Of a stretch of DNA of 64,000 nucleotides, positions 1 to 11,644 are shown piece by piece. Source of the DNA: Rhodosporidiobolus odoratus (Eukaryota > Basidiomycota > Microbotryomycetes > Sporidiobolales > Sporidiobolaceae); NCBI GenBank assembly GCA_034387635.1, contig JAOANU010000014.1, forward strand, positions 124,001 through 188,000, given 5' to 3'. A program made the translations under genes and the position numbers. Numbering within the stretch: position 1 is the stretch's first letter; each line of letters opens with the position of its first letter. The notes below the pieces were generated by a model. The model searched no databases, was not told the DNA's origin, and saw only the letters and a program-made list of their open reading frames with translations.

Positions 1-1638
1 AGTCAACGTGCGCCGGTTCGAGGTGTCGGCCGAGTTCTTTCCCAGTATTGTGCATAGCTTCTAGTACACGGCTGGAGGCGGCAGGTGAAAAGGAAAGTCA
101 GCGACGCCCTTGGCTTTCCCGGACCTCGTACAGTGGCCGTTGTCCGCAGTAGGGTGGATAAATTGAAAGAGTAGAGGAGACGTACTGGAAATCGCCAATC
201 CCCGACGTTGCTACCAGCGCGACGACGAACCGGGTGGGCGTTCCGGGGCCCGCAGGAAGATCGCTGACTCTCCGTTCCCACGTATACCCCAGCGGCCAAC
301 AGATAAACCTCGTCTCATTCTCCGTCAGCGCGCGATATGCGTTGTCAGCCAGCAACTTGGCCGCAGCGCGCTGCTTCTGAGCCTTTTGAGCCCGCGCCAC
401 TTGTCCAGCCAACGATTCCGGCCGTCTCGTTTCCTCCGGGGGTTTTGTTTCCTGCGGGTACCTCCAATCCTCCTCTCGCATCTTGACTGGTTTCCGATCC
501 TTCTCCTCGATCCACTCGTCCAACGTCCCGGTCGACCTCCTGAAAACGTCTCCCGACATCTTGTTGCTGAATCGATTCTTGTCGAACGCCCACCCTCGGA
601 GCCTTCGACCGTTGTTCTGAAAGACAGATTTGGCTTTGAGGTAGTCGACGAGGATATAGGTGAAGATGTGGAACGAGTGAGGAAAGGTCGAAATGATGGC
701 CCCCTCATTTTTCAGCATCGTCTCGATATCTACCCTATAGACGAAACTTCGCCGTAGCTTATCGAGCTTAGGAGGTTGCGCCTCTGAGAGGTAGGAACGC
801 CCGCGATTGCGAATCTTGTCAGACATGCCGAGCTCCCAATCGTCTCTACTGTGGTCGAGAGCGATTCGGAGGATTTGGATGAAAGCTTGGCGAATGGCAT
901 TGATGTGAGCGGCGGCATCGACAGTGAGAGTGTCGAACAGATCGAAGGCTAGGCGGATGGGGACGAAGCGGGTGAAATTACTAAAGTGGATCAACCATTG
1001 CGCGAGAGTTGAGCAGAGGAGAAAAATCAGCTGGCCCGTCAAGAAGCTCGAGAACGCCTCTGCAGTGGGAAATACGCGGACTCACTCGAATACGATGAAT
1101 GGCAATGCCAGTTGACTGTACCTTTCAGATACGCCGCGCCTGTGGGCTTCACGAGCGAGGTCCCCCGCGAGCTCGAACATACTGTGGAATTCTTCGCTGT
1201 ATCGTGCGTGATAAGGACATGAGCATTTTTCCGTACTCGCGATAAAAACAGAGCAAGAAGAGGGAAGTTTAGGGAAGAAGCCAAAGTTACGTACTCCGCT
1301 CCAGCTTGGGGCTCAGTTTCCAGCTCTCCATGTTCATCCCGCCCTTTGTACTTTGTAGGATGGCGCACCCATACGACTCTGGCCGGAAAGCTGCCCTCGT
1401 CGTTTGGCTGTCCAATGACCCCCCGCTTCCACCATCCCTCCAACGGGTGAAGCACAAACTCCTTTTCTTCGTCCGTCAACCTGGGCCGTTCGACCTCGGA
1501 CGGAGCTTTGTATGTAGGTCTGAACTCGAGTTCGCTGGGGTTGGCCGTTCTGTCGTCGAAGACGTGGGTAACGGGTTTTCGCCTCTGAGAGGGGAAGAAG
1601 GGGCTGAAGCTCAAGCTGAAGCGGCTCGACTTTGACAT
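1..1638 (-). CDS. Hypothetical protein, 3' end beyond window
   Basis: I do not recognise the family. The start chosen is the ATG at 1638 (protein begins MSKSSRFSL). Exon 1 ends near 1292 at a GTACGT donor. A second exon lies at about 1116-1200, and a long exon covers about 1040 to 205. A further exon continues past base 1: after a TAG acceptor near 44 it reads KLCTILGKNSADTS. The junction near 1040-1115 is not resolved, because no intron of normal length restores the frame there. The protein has one hydrophobic stretch (LIFLLCSTLAQWLIHF) and two similar segments: LTDEEKEFVLHPLEGWW near the N-terminus and LTENETRFICWPLGYTW near the C-terminus. Each is followed by a Pro-rich turn and an (A/T)RxVV strand. 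Coding is convincing from composition and splice sites; function is unknown. Confidence 0.6.
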
Positions 1639-2127
1639 AGGCGCTTAGCTGTGTGGGTATTCGGAGCAGGAAAGGTCAAGGCAAGGTGGGCATGGGTGGG
1701 AGGGTAGAGGAGAGCCTCGCAGTCCGCGGATGATCCGATGATATTCACACGGCGGTGTGGCAAGGTGTGGGTTCGATAGCGTCGTCGGCAGCTGGCTGTA
1801 TGGTACGCTGCCGGGAATCGATCCTCGAGCACGACTCAACGGGGAAGAAGCGAAGAGAACATGAAAAGAGAGGAAAGCGAGGGCTGGTCGAAGCTTGCGG
1901 GTACCAATCAAGCGAGGACAGCTGGGAAAACGAGATGAAGGATGCAAGTCTGGCAGCATGAGAGAGGAGGCTGCTCGTCGAGTTAGGGAATGAGTGCAAG
2001 GATCAGCACGAAAGGAGACGAGGAAGAGGGATCAGAAAGAGCATACACAGAAAATGAAAACGGTACAACAGATGCTCCTGCCCAGCTTCACGCTCTTCCC
2101 TACTTGAGTCTACCGTCGCCTTCGAGT
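1639..2127. other. Intergenic, upstream of the left-edge gene
   Basis: Minus-strand ORFs exist here but are Ser/Pro/His-rich, without family features or good splice links. I read the stretch as the 5' leader and promoter of the left-edge gene plus the 3' flank of the next one. No motif stands out. Confidence 0.4.
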
Positions 2128-2471
2128 CTAGTTCCACAGCTGCCTGGCCTTCTTCTTCTTGTCCTTTTTGCCCTCGACGTTGTCTCTGCGCTTTTCAAGT
2201 TTGCCAGCGCGTTCGATGGCGGCCTGTTTCTGCTCGAGTTTCTTCTTGTTGCTCGCGGTGGATTTCGTTCGCTTAGTCTTCTTTGCGACTTGCTGATCGG
2301 GCTGTACGCGGGGTTTTGTGGTCGCGAGAGAAGGTTCGGGGGGAGGGGAGGGACGAGAGGGAGACTCTTGTTGACGGGATTGGGCTGTGGGAAAGGGAGA
2401 GAAGGTAGCTAGGGCATAGTTTGTGCGCATGGCAGTGTGCCTGTCTACTCACAATCGGCTTTGGATGACAT
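2128..2471 (-). CDS. Small Lys-rich protein (91 aa), probably nuclear/nucleolar
   Basis: There are two exons: 2453-2471 and 2128-2384, with a GTGAGT donor and a CAG acceptor. The protein starts MSSKADSQSRQQES and totals 91 residues. Its N-terminal third is Ser/Pro/Gln-rich. The rest is strongly basic and predicted helical, with KKTKRTK, NKKKLEQKQAAIERAGK and KKDKKKKARQLW at the C-terminus. These are typical nuclear/nucleolar localisation patches, as in small ribosome-biogenesis factors, but I cannot name a family. The stop is the TAG at 2128-2130. The PRM1 gene lies head to head about 480 bases away. That it is coding is well supported by the clean intron; its role is inference only. Confidence 0.65.
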
Positions 2472-2955
2472 CGAGGGGTGATTGAGTGAATAAAACAAGT
2501 TGACTGATGAGAAACTTCCTCTTCACTTCTCTATACTCTGCTGGCGTGTATGGACTAGCCTACTGAACACTGCCTCACCGGCCAGTCACTCACGCAGCCA
2601 GCAGCCGTCGAATTGCCAATCCGCCGATCTCCCTCACCAGCTCGAGCTCCGCCTCAATCGACGAGTGCACCATACACTGGCTCAGACGCAGCTTACGGGC
2701 ATATGTAGACGCTTTGAAAGGTACCCACTTTGCGAGCGGCGGCCGCCCAACCTGGAGTCAACGACCTCCGGCCTTTGTTCCTTCACCCTTGTCCTCCGTC
2801 TCCCGCACAGACTCCTTCAATGTCTACAAGCGACAGAACATGCTGGGTCCCTTGTTCTCTCTGTTCATTCTACAAAGCTGGCCTTGCACCATACCCGAGT
2901 CCCAGTGACCCGCTGTCTTTAGCTTTCACTTTTCCCCTGCGCCGGCCGCGAGAAA
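2472..2955. promoter_or_regulatory. Divergent intergenic region before PRM1
   Basis: This lies between the starts of the Lys-rich protein gene (-) and PRM1 (+), so it should carry both promoters. ORFs in it lack features. No pheromone-response element could be assigned by eye. Confidence 0.35.
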
Positions 2956-5900
2956 ATGACTTGCTACCCACCTCCACCATCCTACCCAACTCACTTCCAA
3001 GCCTCCTCCTCTACCGCACACCTCTTCGCACCTCATCCTCCACGCTACCGACCTTTGAACCCCTTCCTCGGTTCCCGAGCCCACCTCTCCCTCTCTTGGC
3101 TCTCACAGCATTTTCTCGCCCTTGTCCTCGTTCTCGTCGCCCTCGGGTTCTTGCTTCACAGCATCCCGCCTTTGGTGGACGATGCCAAGGATGCGTTGAA
3201 CTCGGCGTGTCAAGGGGTTGAAGGCGCGGCGAGCGTGGCAGTTTCGTTGCCGCATTACATGGCCGATGGGATTAATGAGATGAACGTCAAGGCGATTACG
3301 GCGGTGACAGAGGGGGCCGCCACCGTGTTTGATTTAAGTCTATACGCAGTCGAGAAGGTCATCATGTATGCCTTGCCTTTCTTCCCCCATTGATCTCTTA
3401 CTCTCATTTCTTCATGGCCGCACTCATACTCATCCTTCGTGCATTTGCAGCTTCCTCATCGACATCTACCGCTCCCTCCTCCTCTGTCTGCTCGACCTCG
3501 CCGTGCACGGCAGTATCACCGTGCTCGTCAAAGGCATCGAGGAGGCGCAGGAATTCCTCGAAGACGCGCTCGGAGGCGTGCGCACTGCCATCCAGGATGT
3601 GGTAGAAACGTTCAACAAGGGGTTGGACCACACGCTAGGTTTGATCGATGATATCCCAGGGTGCGCTCGTCCAGCTTTCGCCCTCGCGTGCACACGACTG
3701 ACACTCTTGCCGCCTTACAGCGTCAACTTTGACATTCCCCAAATCGCCATCCCCGAGCTGTCTTCGCTCGAGAATGTCACTCTACCCAACACGCTCGTCG
3801 ACGCGCTCACTTCCCTCAATTCGTCTATCCCCACGTACGATGAGTTGAAAGCCTCGATGGCGACTCTCATCTCCACGCCCATCGACGCCCTTCGCTCCGA
3901 GATCAACAGCACTTTCACCAACACCTCCTCCCGTATCGATTTGGAGCTTCTCCCCGTCCCTGCGTTACAGAGCGTGCAAATTTGCCAAGACCTCGATACG
4001 ACCTGGGTCGACGACGTGGGCCACGACCTCGGTTCGTTCGTAAAGCTCATGATCGGCCTCACAGTACTCGCCATGGTACTCTTCATCGTCGCCATGGCTG
4101 TGTGGGAACGGTACCGCTATCGACTCTTCCTCGACGGCGTCGCTTCCGCTCGAGAAGCCTGGCTCGCCGACCTTCTCTCCTCTTCCTCCTCGCCTCACGA
4201 TTCGACCGCAAAAGAAACTCTAAGCACTACCAATCTCCTCTCGTTCCTCAACGCAACCTCCCACCCCACTCTCTTCCGCCACCTGCAGCGCCTCCAATCC
4301 CTCCTCTCCCTCCAAACCTCCAACTCGAAAGCCCAACTGATCTGGTTCCTCTCTTACATCGCCGATCCCTACGCCTGGGCATTCCTCGCGTTCGGTCTTC
4401 TTGGGCTCATCGTCGTGCAGCTTCAGTTGGCGGTGCTTGATGGACCGGTGAGGAGGATGGTACATGAGAGAGCAGAGGGTGGAGCGGGGGAGTTTTCGCA
4501 GAGTGTTGTGGGGGCTTTGAATGCCAAGTGGGTAGAGAGTAGTGAGGAGTGGGCTAGGCAGAGTAATGAGGTTATTGGAGGGTTTCAGGAGACTATCAAT
4601 GAGGACGTGGTGCGTCTGTTTTCCTTGCTTCTTTCGGCCGCTTTCCTGCCCCTTTCTTACTTACTGACACCTTGTCCTGCGTACTTTCGGCAGTTCGGAT
4701 GGGTCAACACGACGACGGTTTCGATCAACACGACCATAAACGCTTTCTACGACGGTATCACGGTACGTCCACTGGACGCACCCTCCTTTTCTGAACGAAA
4801 CTCACTACACGTCTTTCCCGTCTCGTCTGCCTCTTTCGCTCTCGTTCGTGCTCTTGCTGTCACAGGACGAGCTCACAAATGTCTTCAACGGTACCGTGCT
4901 CGAAGATCCTGTTCTCGGCCTCGTTTACGTATGTCTCCTCTTCCCCTCCCCTCTTCCGTCAAAATGCTGACTTCCCCCCCTTTTTCCTTCTTTTGCCCCT
5001 GAAACAGTGTCTCCTCGGCTCGAAAATCGACTCCCTTTCCACCGCCTTAACCTGGCTTCGCAACAACCTCCACCTAACCCTCCCAACCGTCTCCCCCACC
5101 GTCCTTCTCCTCTCGCCAAACCGTACCTCCCAACTAACCTCATCCCTCACTTCCGAAAACTCAACCTACTCAGCTCCTTCCGTCGCAGAGAAGATGCTCA
5201 ATGCGTATAGGAAGAATTTGGAGCAACAGAGGTTGGGGTTTGCGTTGGCTTGTGGGATTTGGGGGTTGGTAGTGCTGATGGGTCTGGTGGGAGTGTGGTG
5301 GAGGAGTCGGGAGGCTAAGCGACCCATGGTTGACGAAGGGGTTGAAGGTCCGGATAAAGGAGAAGAAATGGGAGGCAGAGGGGTCGACGAGAAGAGGTTC
5401 TTTGGCCTTGGCACTCAAAGACGGATGAGGGGAATCGGACTCAAACCGCTTCACCTCAAGTCCGCCTCGTCGCCGTTCCGTCAACAGCACGCCAGGGGCA
5501 ACGCGGTGCCCGAAGAGCCCCCATCACCTGCTTACGCACTTTTCCCACAACCGGGTGAGCGTTCAGGGGGAGGTGGACCTGATATCCCTCTCAACGACGA
5601 GAAAGATGGCGGCCCCCACTTCCCAACTTGGGCCTCCTCCTTCACCAACCGTTTCCGTCCCTCCCCGACCAACCCACCCTCCTTCTCCGCCTCCTCACGA
5701 GCAACCAAACTCAAAACCGCGATCTCTCGTCCCCGTCCTCCTTCGTCTGCATCAGCAGGTTTCGCACCTTCTTACTTCCCTTCTCGAGCGGTCGGGAGAG
5801 CTAGAGATCAAGGACAGAGGGTTGCACAGAAGGTTCGGGAGACTAGGGGGAGGATGGAGGAGAGACGGGTGGAGAAGAAGAGGAGGATGAGGAGTGGTAG

Positions 5901-6405
5901 GGCGTGGGAGAGGATGGATGAGATGGAGGCGGAGCAGGAAGTGCGGGAAGAAGGGGAAGGGGATGTGGCGGACCAAATACTAGGTGAACTGAGAGGCAGT
6001 CCACCATCATCTCCTCCGCCCAACTCACCACTTCCTCCTATTCCTTTCCCGCCGCGCCTTGCGACACCATCGTCTCTCCTCACTCCCGCTCGCGACCCAT
6101 TCTCCGACTTTTCCGCATCTCCAACAGCCCACACCCCAAACCCTTTCTCCGATGCCTCGCAACCCTCCTCCTCTTTCTACCCTACACAATCAGCCTCTAC
6201 AAACCCCTTCACCGACCCTGTTTGTCCTCTACCGCAACCATCGATTGCCACGACGAACCCCTTCGCCGACTCTATTCACCCTCCTCCACGTCCAGTCAAA
6301 GCCTTCTCAAGTCAGCCTGTTCCGCCGCCCTCCTCGCCGCTTCGACCGAGCCAGCGGGCTAGCAATCCTTTTGCGGACTCCAGAGGAGTGGGAAGGGCGG
6401 TCTGA
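2956..6405 (+). CDS. PRM1: Plasma membrane fusion protein PRM1
   Basis: Prm1 is a multispanning plasma-membrane protein that stabilises membrane merger when mating cells fuse. There are six exons: 2956-3365, 3451-3660, 3721-4609, 4694-4762, 4866-4928 and 5008-6405, giving 1012 residues. The order is typical. A TM lies near residue 50 (FLALVLVLVALGFLL), followed by an ectodomain with helices such as VKGIEEAQEFLEDAL and N-glycosylation sequons. A hydrophobic stretch follows (RSLLLCLLDLAV). Further TMs are KLMIGLTVLAMVLFIVAM, AFLAFGLLGLIVVQLQ and IWGLVVLMGLVGVWW. The last is followed by a cytoplasmic tail of about 370 residues, long for the family. The tail is basic and Pro/Ser-rich and ends with four NPF-containing repeats (PNPFSD, TNPFTD, TNPFAD, SNPFAD). 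The family call is firm; the meaning of the NPF repeats is inference. Confidence 0.88.
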
Positions 6406-6825
6406 GTCGCGCCCAGACGGCGGATGATATAGACACTCTTGTTGGGTGCATGTATTGATGACATGCCTTTTTCTCGCACTCGAATCACTTTGAGAGCGGG
6501 CGATCCCGTAACTCTCTGAGACGAAGCTTGCTCGCTCTCCAGCAGCAAGCAGTAAGATGCGCATCAGGGCGAGTCGAACAGGCTCCAGTCCCCGCAAGAT
6601 CCGTATGCTGAACGATTGGTATGATGTTGGGAGACCCGCGTTACAACACTACACACCATGAGGAGGAAAGGCTGAAAGAACAATGCGACGAGGACCAGGG
6701 AAAGTCAAGGGAGAACGAGACGGGGAAAGCGGCGGAGTTGAAGGTTAGCGCGACTGCTCGCGGCACGCAAAAGCTTGACGAGAGCCACCAGGTGCACCTC
6801 GTAATGTGGGGAGAAGTTAGGCATT
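6406..6825. other. Convergent 3' intergenic
   Basis: This is the short tail-to-tail spacer between PRM1 (+) and the L1-domain gene (-). I see no gene in it. Confidence 0.45.
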
Positions 6826-8310
6826 CTATGCCTTGACCTTCTTAGCCCCGGCCTTCTTCTCCTTCTTCTGCTTCTTCGCCTTAGGCTCCTCAACCTTCTC
6901 TCCCTCCGCAACCTCCTTCGCCACTCCCTCCTCCACAGCCTCCTCATCCTCCTCTCCCGCCTCCTCCTGAGTCCTCTTCCCGGCCCGTCCCTTGCCATCC
7001 TTACTAGGCAACCTCTCCAGCCTTCTCCTCTCCTTCTCCTCATCCTTCTTCTTCCTCTCCTCCTTCTCAATCGCCTTCTTCTCCTTCGCTTCATCACGCG
7101 CTTTCTTCTGCTCCTCGCTCAATTCCGGAGCGTCGAACGCAGTGGTGAGCGAGGCGTTGTAAATGGGTAGGGAGGTGGAAGTGGAGGTTTTCAGGTGAAG
7201 CGAAAGGATGTTGGAGAAGGTTTGGGGGGTGTTGGGGATGCGGGTGGCGACGTAGGGCAGGATGGATTGCAGGTTGGCTAGGAGTTGAGCGGGGGAGTGG
7301 AGCGAGGTGGTACCGATCTTGATGGACCTGGGGGAGACGGCAGCGAGTCAATCGGAAGAGCGAGACAAGTAGACAGCGAAAAGGCTGAAGATGAAGGCAA
7401 GGACGCTGAACAAGAGGGGGAAAAGAAACGTACAGGGAAGTTCCGGTTCCGACGTTCATGTAAGTGGAAGAAATCGCTCGTTCGAGTTCTGCTTTCAGGT
7501 CCTTGCGCTGGAGAGCCACGGGGATCGGTTGCCTGCGAGGTAAGCCGCGGTCAGCACGGTGCGGGAGCTGCACAGATTACGTAACGAGTGACTCGTAGAG
7601 AGGAGGGAAGAGGAGTGGAGAGTAAAGGAGGGAAAGAAGAGATGCAAGAGAAAAAACGCACTTCTTAGCATCCCTCCACATCTTGCCTAAGCACTTTCCT
7701 ACCTCGACCACGACCCTATCATCCACCAAAAACATCTCCGCCTCTTTCAACAAGACCCTCTTTGCCTCGAACGTCTTGTGCTTGGTTCGAAGTTTTTCGA
7801 GTCCGACGACGCGTTCAATGAATTTAATGTTGGCGGCGGGGAGGGCGTCTTTGAAGTGTCTTTGAGGGTCTTTGACGAAGAGGGTTACGGGGGACTGGCG
7901 GGGGTCTAGGACGGGGTGGGGGACGGGACTGCAACCGGAGATTCGAGGCGAGGACCAGAGGATGAGGAAAGTCAGTGTCGCGTCTGGAGCACGAGAGGTG
8001 GGACAGAGGGGACGTACATCCTAACAGGCTTGTGTACCTCCCTCTTAGGTGCCCACTTCAAGCCAACGACCAAGAATACCTTCTCCTCTTGCTCACCCAA
8101 GAGTTCCTCCTCCTCCCTCTTGTCCTGCTTCTTCTGCACATGAGAGAGAAGAGCTCCAAGTGCCTTTTCACACTGTGCCTGTTTGATGGGCAAGTCTTGT
8201 AGAGAGGGAAGAGCGGGTTGTTGACGGGGAGCAACTGAAGCTGGTTTCCACAAAGGAGGAGGAGCTTTAGAAGTCGAAGTGGACGCGGTAGGGGCTGCTG
8301 AGGCTGACAT
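6826..8310 (-). CDS. Ribosomal L1 domain protein, UTP30/CIC1 (RSL1D1)-like
   Basis: Four exons (8018-8310, 7662-7928, 7434-7532, 6826-7327) give 386 residues. A Ser/Pro-rich N-terminus precedes a ribosomal-L1 fold: VFLVVGLKWAPKREVHKP, then VTLFVKDPQRHFKDAL, FIERVVGLEKLRTKHKTF, a core strand MFLVDDRVV and the closing KIGTTSLHSPAQLLANLQ. The tail is a long acidic/Lys-rich coiled region (EEQKKARDEAKEKKAIEK) ending KKEKKAGAKKVKA, as in nucleolar members. Known members act in the SSU processome or pre-60S maturation and bind rRNA. Utp30 and Cic1 cannot be separated by eye, so no symbol is given. All introns have GTGCGT/GTACGT donors. The dense Arg ORF antisense to the tail is a shadow. Confidence 0.82.
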
Positions 8311-8800
8311 GATTGCCTGTGTACTTGATCACAAGCTTAGCGATAGAGTGTGAAGGGATTCCAGTCGAGGGGATTCCCACTCAGCGCGAAGGCGGAGAAA
8401 AAAAGAAAGCTCGAGCATGATCAGTTTCACAATTCTTCCTTTGTTGACTGAGCGTACAGCGATAACGCAAGCGTTACAAGCGACGACTATTCAAATTCGA
8501 GACTCAGAGCGAAAAGGATGAGGGGTTTGTACAAGATTCAAAAAGTACGAAGCGGCATGAAGGAGAAGTGGGGGGAAAGCGACGAGGGAAAGTCAAGGGA
8601 AGAAGTTGGCGGGGATGGGAGGAAAGCGAGACAACGACCCGGAAGACTTGGAAGAGTACGACCCAGAATCAGGCTTATAGACGGTACGGCGAATATGGCG
8701 AGGACCCAACCCGGAATCATAACACGGCACTTGGCTTCTTTCATTCCTTCCAACCTCCATCCACTTCCATCTTTCCCCCCTCTTGACAGTCACGCGTGAC
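8311..8800. other. Intergenic, upstream of the L1-domain gene
   Basis: This lies between two minus-strand genes. It should hold the promoter of the L1-domain gene and the 3' end of the endosulfine gene. No further coding signal is seen. Confidence 0.4.
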
Positions 8801-9440
8801 TCAATGCGGACTCATCTGAGTAATGGGCTCCTTCGTCGGACTGCCATAAATCCCCTGCCCATGACCCACTCCAACTCCCTCACTCGACGGCGAAGTGGGG
8901 CTTCCTCCGCCTCCAAACCCACCCTGACCCCCCGACGAGCCGGGCGAAGTCGAAGCTCCGGGGATGGCGGTCGCTTGAGAGCCAGAGGACGTGCCGGCTC
9001 CTCCAGTTGAGGAAGAGTTGGGAGAGGCGTGAGGGATGTCGGCGGGGGAGGGGATGGCGGTTCCGACGCTTTGCTGAGGCGAGACGCCGGCTTTGGACAT
9101 GGCGTAGTCACCCGAATCGAAATACTTGCGTTCCTGTTAGGCAGGGCGAGTGGGAGGTTAGTGCGATTTCAGCATGGTAGACCCCCACCTGACCAGAACT
9201 GGAGAAGGTAACAAGATACTAACGCACCTTGAGCTTGTTGCCTAGCAGGTTCTTGTGCGTAGGGACCTTGCCATACTTCTGAAAGAGCTCTTTCTCCTGC
9301 TCAGAGAAGGACTGTGAAAAATAAGAAGGAACGTTGGTTCTGAGTGCAATGATCGAGCCGGCCGCACCACATGTCCAGGCGTGGGAAGGACAGAGAGAGT
9401 AGCGTACACTGATGTCGACCTTCTTCTGGTTGGGTAGCAT
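8801..9440 (-). CDS. IGO1: Endosulfine (IGO1/ARPP19-ENSA family)
   Basis: Three exons (9408-9440, 9228-9311, 8801-9133) give 149 residues. The family core is complete: SEQEKELFQKYGKVPTHKN, LLGNKLKERKY and then the signature FDSGDYAMSKAG, split by the second intron just before ERKYFDSGDY. Endosulfines are small, mostly disordered proteins. The Greatwall/Rim15 kinase phosphorylates the Ser of FDSGDY, turning them into inhibitors of PP2A-B55. In yeasts they link TORC1 and nutrient signals to quiescence and mitotic entry. The C-terminus here is Ser/Gly/Pro-rich, as expected. The start is the ATG at 9440 (MLPNQKKVDIS), the last in-frame ATG before the conserved core; the frame stays open further upstream in what is likely leader. 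Confidence 0.9.
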
Positions 9441-9987
9441 TCGCGCGAGGTGTATTCGGGGATGAGGAAGAGTCGGGCAAGTGGAGAGAGGCGAGATGAC
9501 GATGAGGTCAAGCGAGAGAGAGATTCGTAATGTCTGTCGAGCCGAGGGTCGTCGTATAGGCTTGTATGTGGTGTGAAGCTGCACTGTGCAGTCTTGAAGG
9601 TGATTCTGAGAGTGTAGAGAAGAAGAGAGAACAGAGAGTCCGATTTCTATTCAACCTCCCTATTCCAGATTAGCCTTAACCCCATACTGATATCCAACTT
9701 GCCGCGAGTACAGCTCGCGCTGACGGCATTGCACGAGTCGCTTCTCACCGCCCGACACAGCGTGCGTGGCAGAGGCAGACCTCCGAAACCGTCGTAAGTT
9801 TTTTCTCGCAGTCCGGTTTTCTCACCCTCTGCGAGCCCAATCGCAGCAGGCTACCTCACGGTCAAGGCATGGTCAGGAAACACCGCAGCTGTCAAGGTGA
9901 CCAGAACACGTTTGAACGGTGCCGGACCCAAGTGAAGATCCGGAAAGGCGCAAACACAACCTTTTCTATCAACTACTCCCGCCTATT
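9441..9987. other. Intergenic, upstream of endosulfine
   Basis: This is the spacer between the endosulfine start and the GT61 stop. A minus-strand ORF continues a little upstream of the IGO1 start but lacks family character. Otherwise nothing is seen. Confidence 0.4.
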
Positions 9988-11644
9988 CTACGCCCTCCCC
10001 GCCCTCAACCCCGGCGGTAACTTCATCCCCAACCCTTCACTAACATGCGCAAATGCGCTCCTCAAGTAGACATCCAATCGATCGAGGGGCATAGTCACGT
10101 TGGCGTACCCTTGCCAGAGTTGGTCTTCGTCAAATTGTTGCAAGAGGGAAGCGTCGAGAGCAGCTTTGTCGAGAGAAAGGTCGCGGAGTTGGAGAGGGAA
10201 GAAGAGGGGGTGGAGGTCGGCGTTCCAGGTGTAGCTGTGAAGAGACCGATTGTCAGGTCTTGAAGATTTGCGAGGAAAGAGAAAAGCCGAGAGCCGCAAG
10301 AACGTACACTTCTTGATCCATAGGAAACGACCTCCCTTTGGCGTTCGACCACCACTCAACATAAATCGCCACCGCCATCTTGTGCAAAAACGTACTCGAG
10401 AACGAGATCCCCCCGGGCGGAGTCAACATAACCGTCGTCCGTTCCAACAACTCCAACTGTTCCGGCACGCTCATCTTGGCCGGATCAACCAACAGAGTCT
10501 CGACCCCATAAACATCCGCAATATGCTCCCTCACCTCCTTATAATTCAACCAAGTCCTCCGACCGTGTTTTTCAATCACCACCACCCTATGCTTCTTCAA
10601 CGGTCCATTCGGTTCGATCCCCACATGCTGCTTCATATGCTGCACCATATCCGGCCAACTCCGCTCGTCGACATTCCTCATCGTGAGCGCATTGGGGCCC
10701 ATAACCAGGTCGGCAAAGCAAGTCTGGGTAGACGAATCGGGGAACAACTCGCCGCCTAATTGTTGGTAAGGCCGAGAAGTGAGAACGGTGGCGAGGGCGA
10801 GCGAGTTTTCGCATCCGACCGGTCCGCCGCGCTGAGTGCAGGATTGGTGGAAGGCGTAGTAGTTGTCGGGTCGGACCAGTTCAAATTGCTTGAGTAGACG
10901 GAAGGCGGGGAACATGTCGTCTCCCAGGGCGTGACCGAAGTTGAGGGGCTGTAGCAAAATCATCAGCGAGTGAGGCGGGCAAGCGAGAGAAAGCAAAAGA
11001 TAATAACGAAGCGTAGAGGGGAGCAAGCGTACCCAGAACGACCCCATGAGCACTGTCGGCTCTTTCACAAACCTCGCCCCTTTGGGCAGCGGTTCCCAAA
11101 CCTCCCTCCTACTCAGATAGTGATCCCGATCCGTCATCAACCAAGGTTTCGCCTCTCTCCTCGGTTCATCCCAGATCTCCGGACCATCCTTAAGCATCGG
11201 ACTCTTATAATAAGTCAACTCAACCGTCGTGTTCGTATCCGTGTCATGTTTGAATTCGGAGAGAGGGAGAAGTCGAACGCAAACGTTCTTGAAGTGACAT
11301 TGACGATTTCGAACGGGGTCTCCGGGGAGGGCTGTACCGCTGTTTCCCCATTCTGCGCCGCTGATACATTGGTGCCAGGAGAAGCGGGAGAGGTCGGTAG
11401 ATTCGCGGGTGAGGAGGGATGAGGCTGCGTGCAGGAAAGAAGGCTAGTTGATTGACCGAACAATACAAGGAGGGATTAAGCGGAAGAGGCAAGAACACGC
11501 ACCGCTCGAGTAGACCTTCTGGCTGTAGGAGTCCCCGTCTGAAGTGCGGAACAACGAGAAGAGGGTGAAGAGAATCAAGATGGAACCGCAGGTGATCAAC
11601 AGTTGAGTGCAAGCATCTCGCCGTGGTGAGACGACGGCTGACAT
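9988..11644 (-). CDS. GT61 family (DUF563) glycosyltransferase, type II membrane protein
   Basis: Four exons (11503-11644, 11033-11424, 10308-10948, 9988-10234) give 473 residues. A signal anchor lies at about residues 10-32 (LLITCGSILILFTLFSLF), so the catalytic part should face the Golgi or ER lumen. GT61-type features follow: a Cys pair region (WHQCISGAEW, RQCHFKNVCV), PLNFGHALGDDMFPAFRLL and the DUF563 core LFADLVMGP-like (CFADLVMGPNAL). Then come VVVIEKHGRRTWLN and the nucleotide-sugar region LTPPGGISFSSTFLHK. Relatives include EOGT and plant and fungal xylosyl- or GlcNAc-transferases. Donor and acceptor sugars cannot be predicted from sequence. The start at 11644 places the anchor close to the N-terminus, as usual. 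Confidence 0.83.

Noticed and set aside
6705..7097. 130-codon minus-strand Arg-rich ORF
   Set aside because: It is the out-of-frame shadow of the Lys/Glu-rich tail of the L1-domain protein on the same strand.
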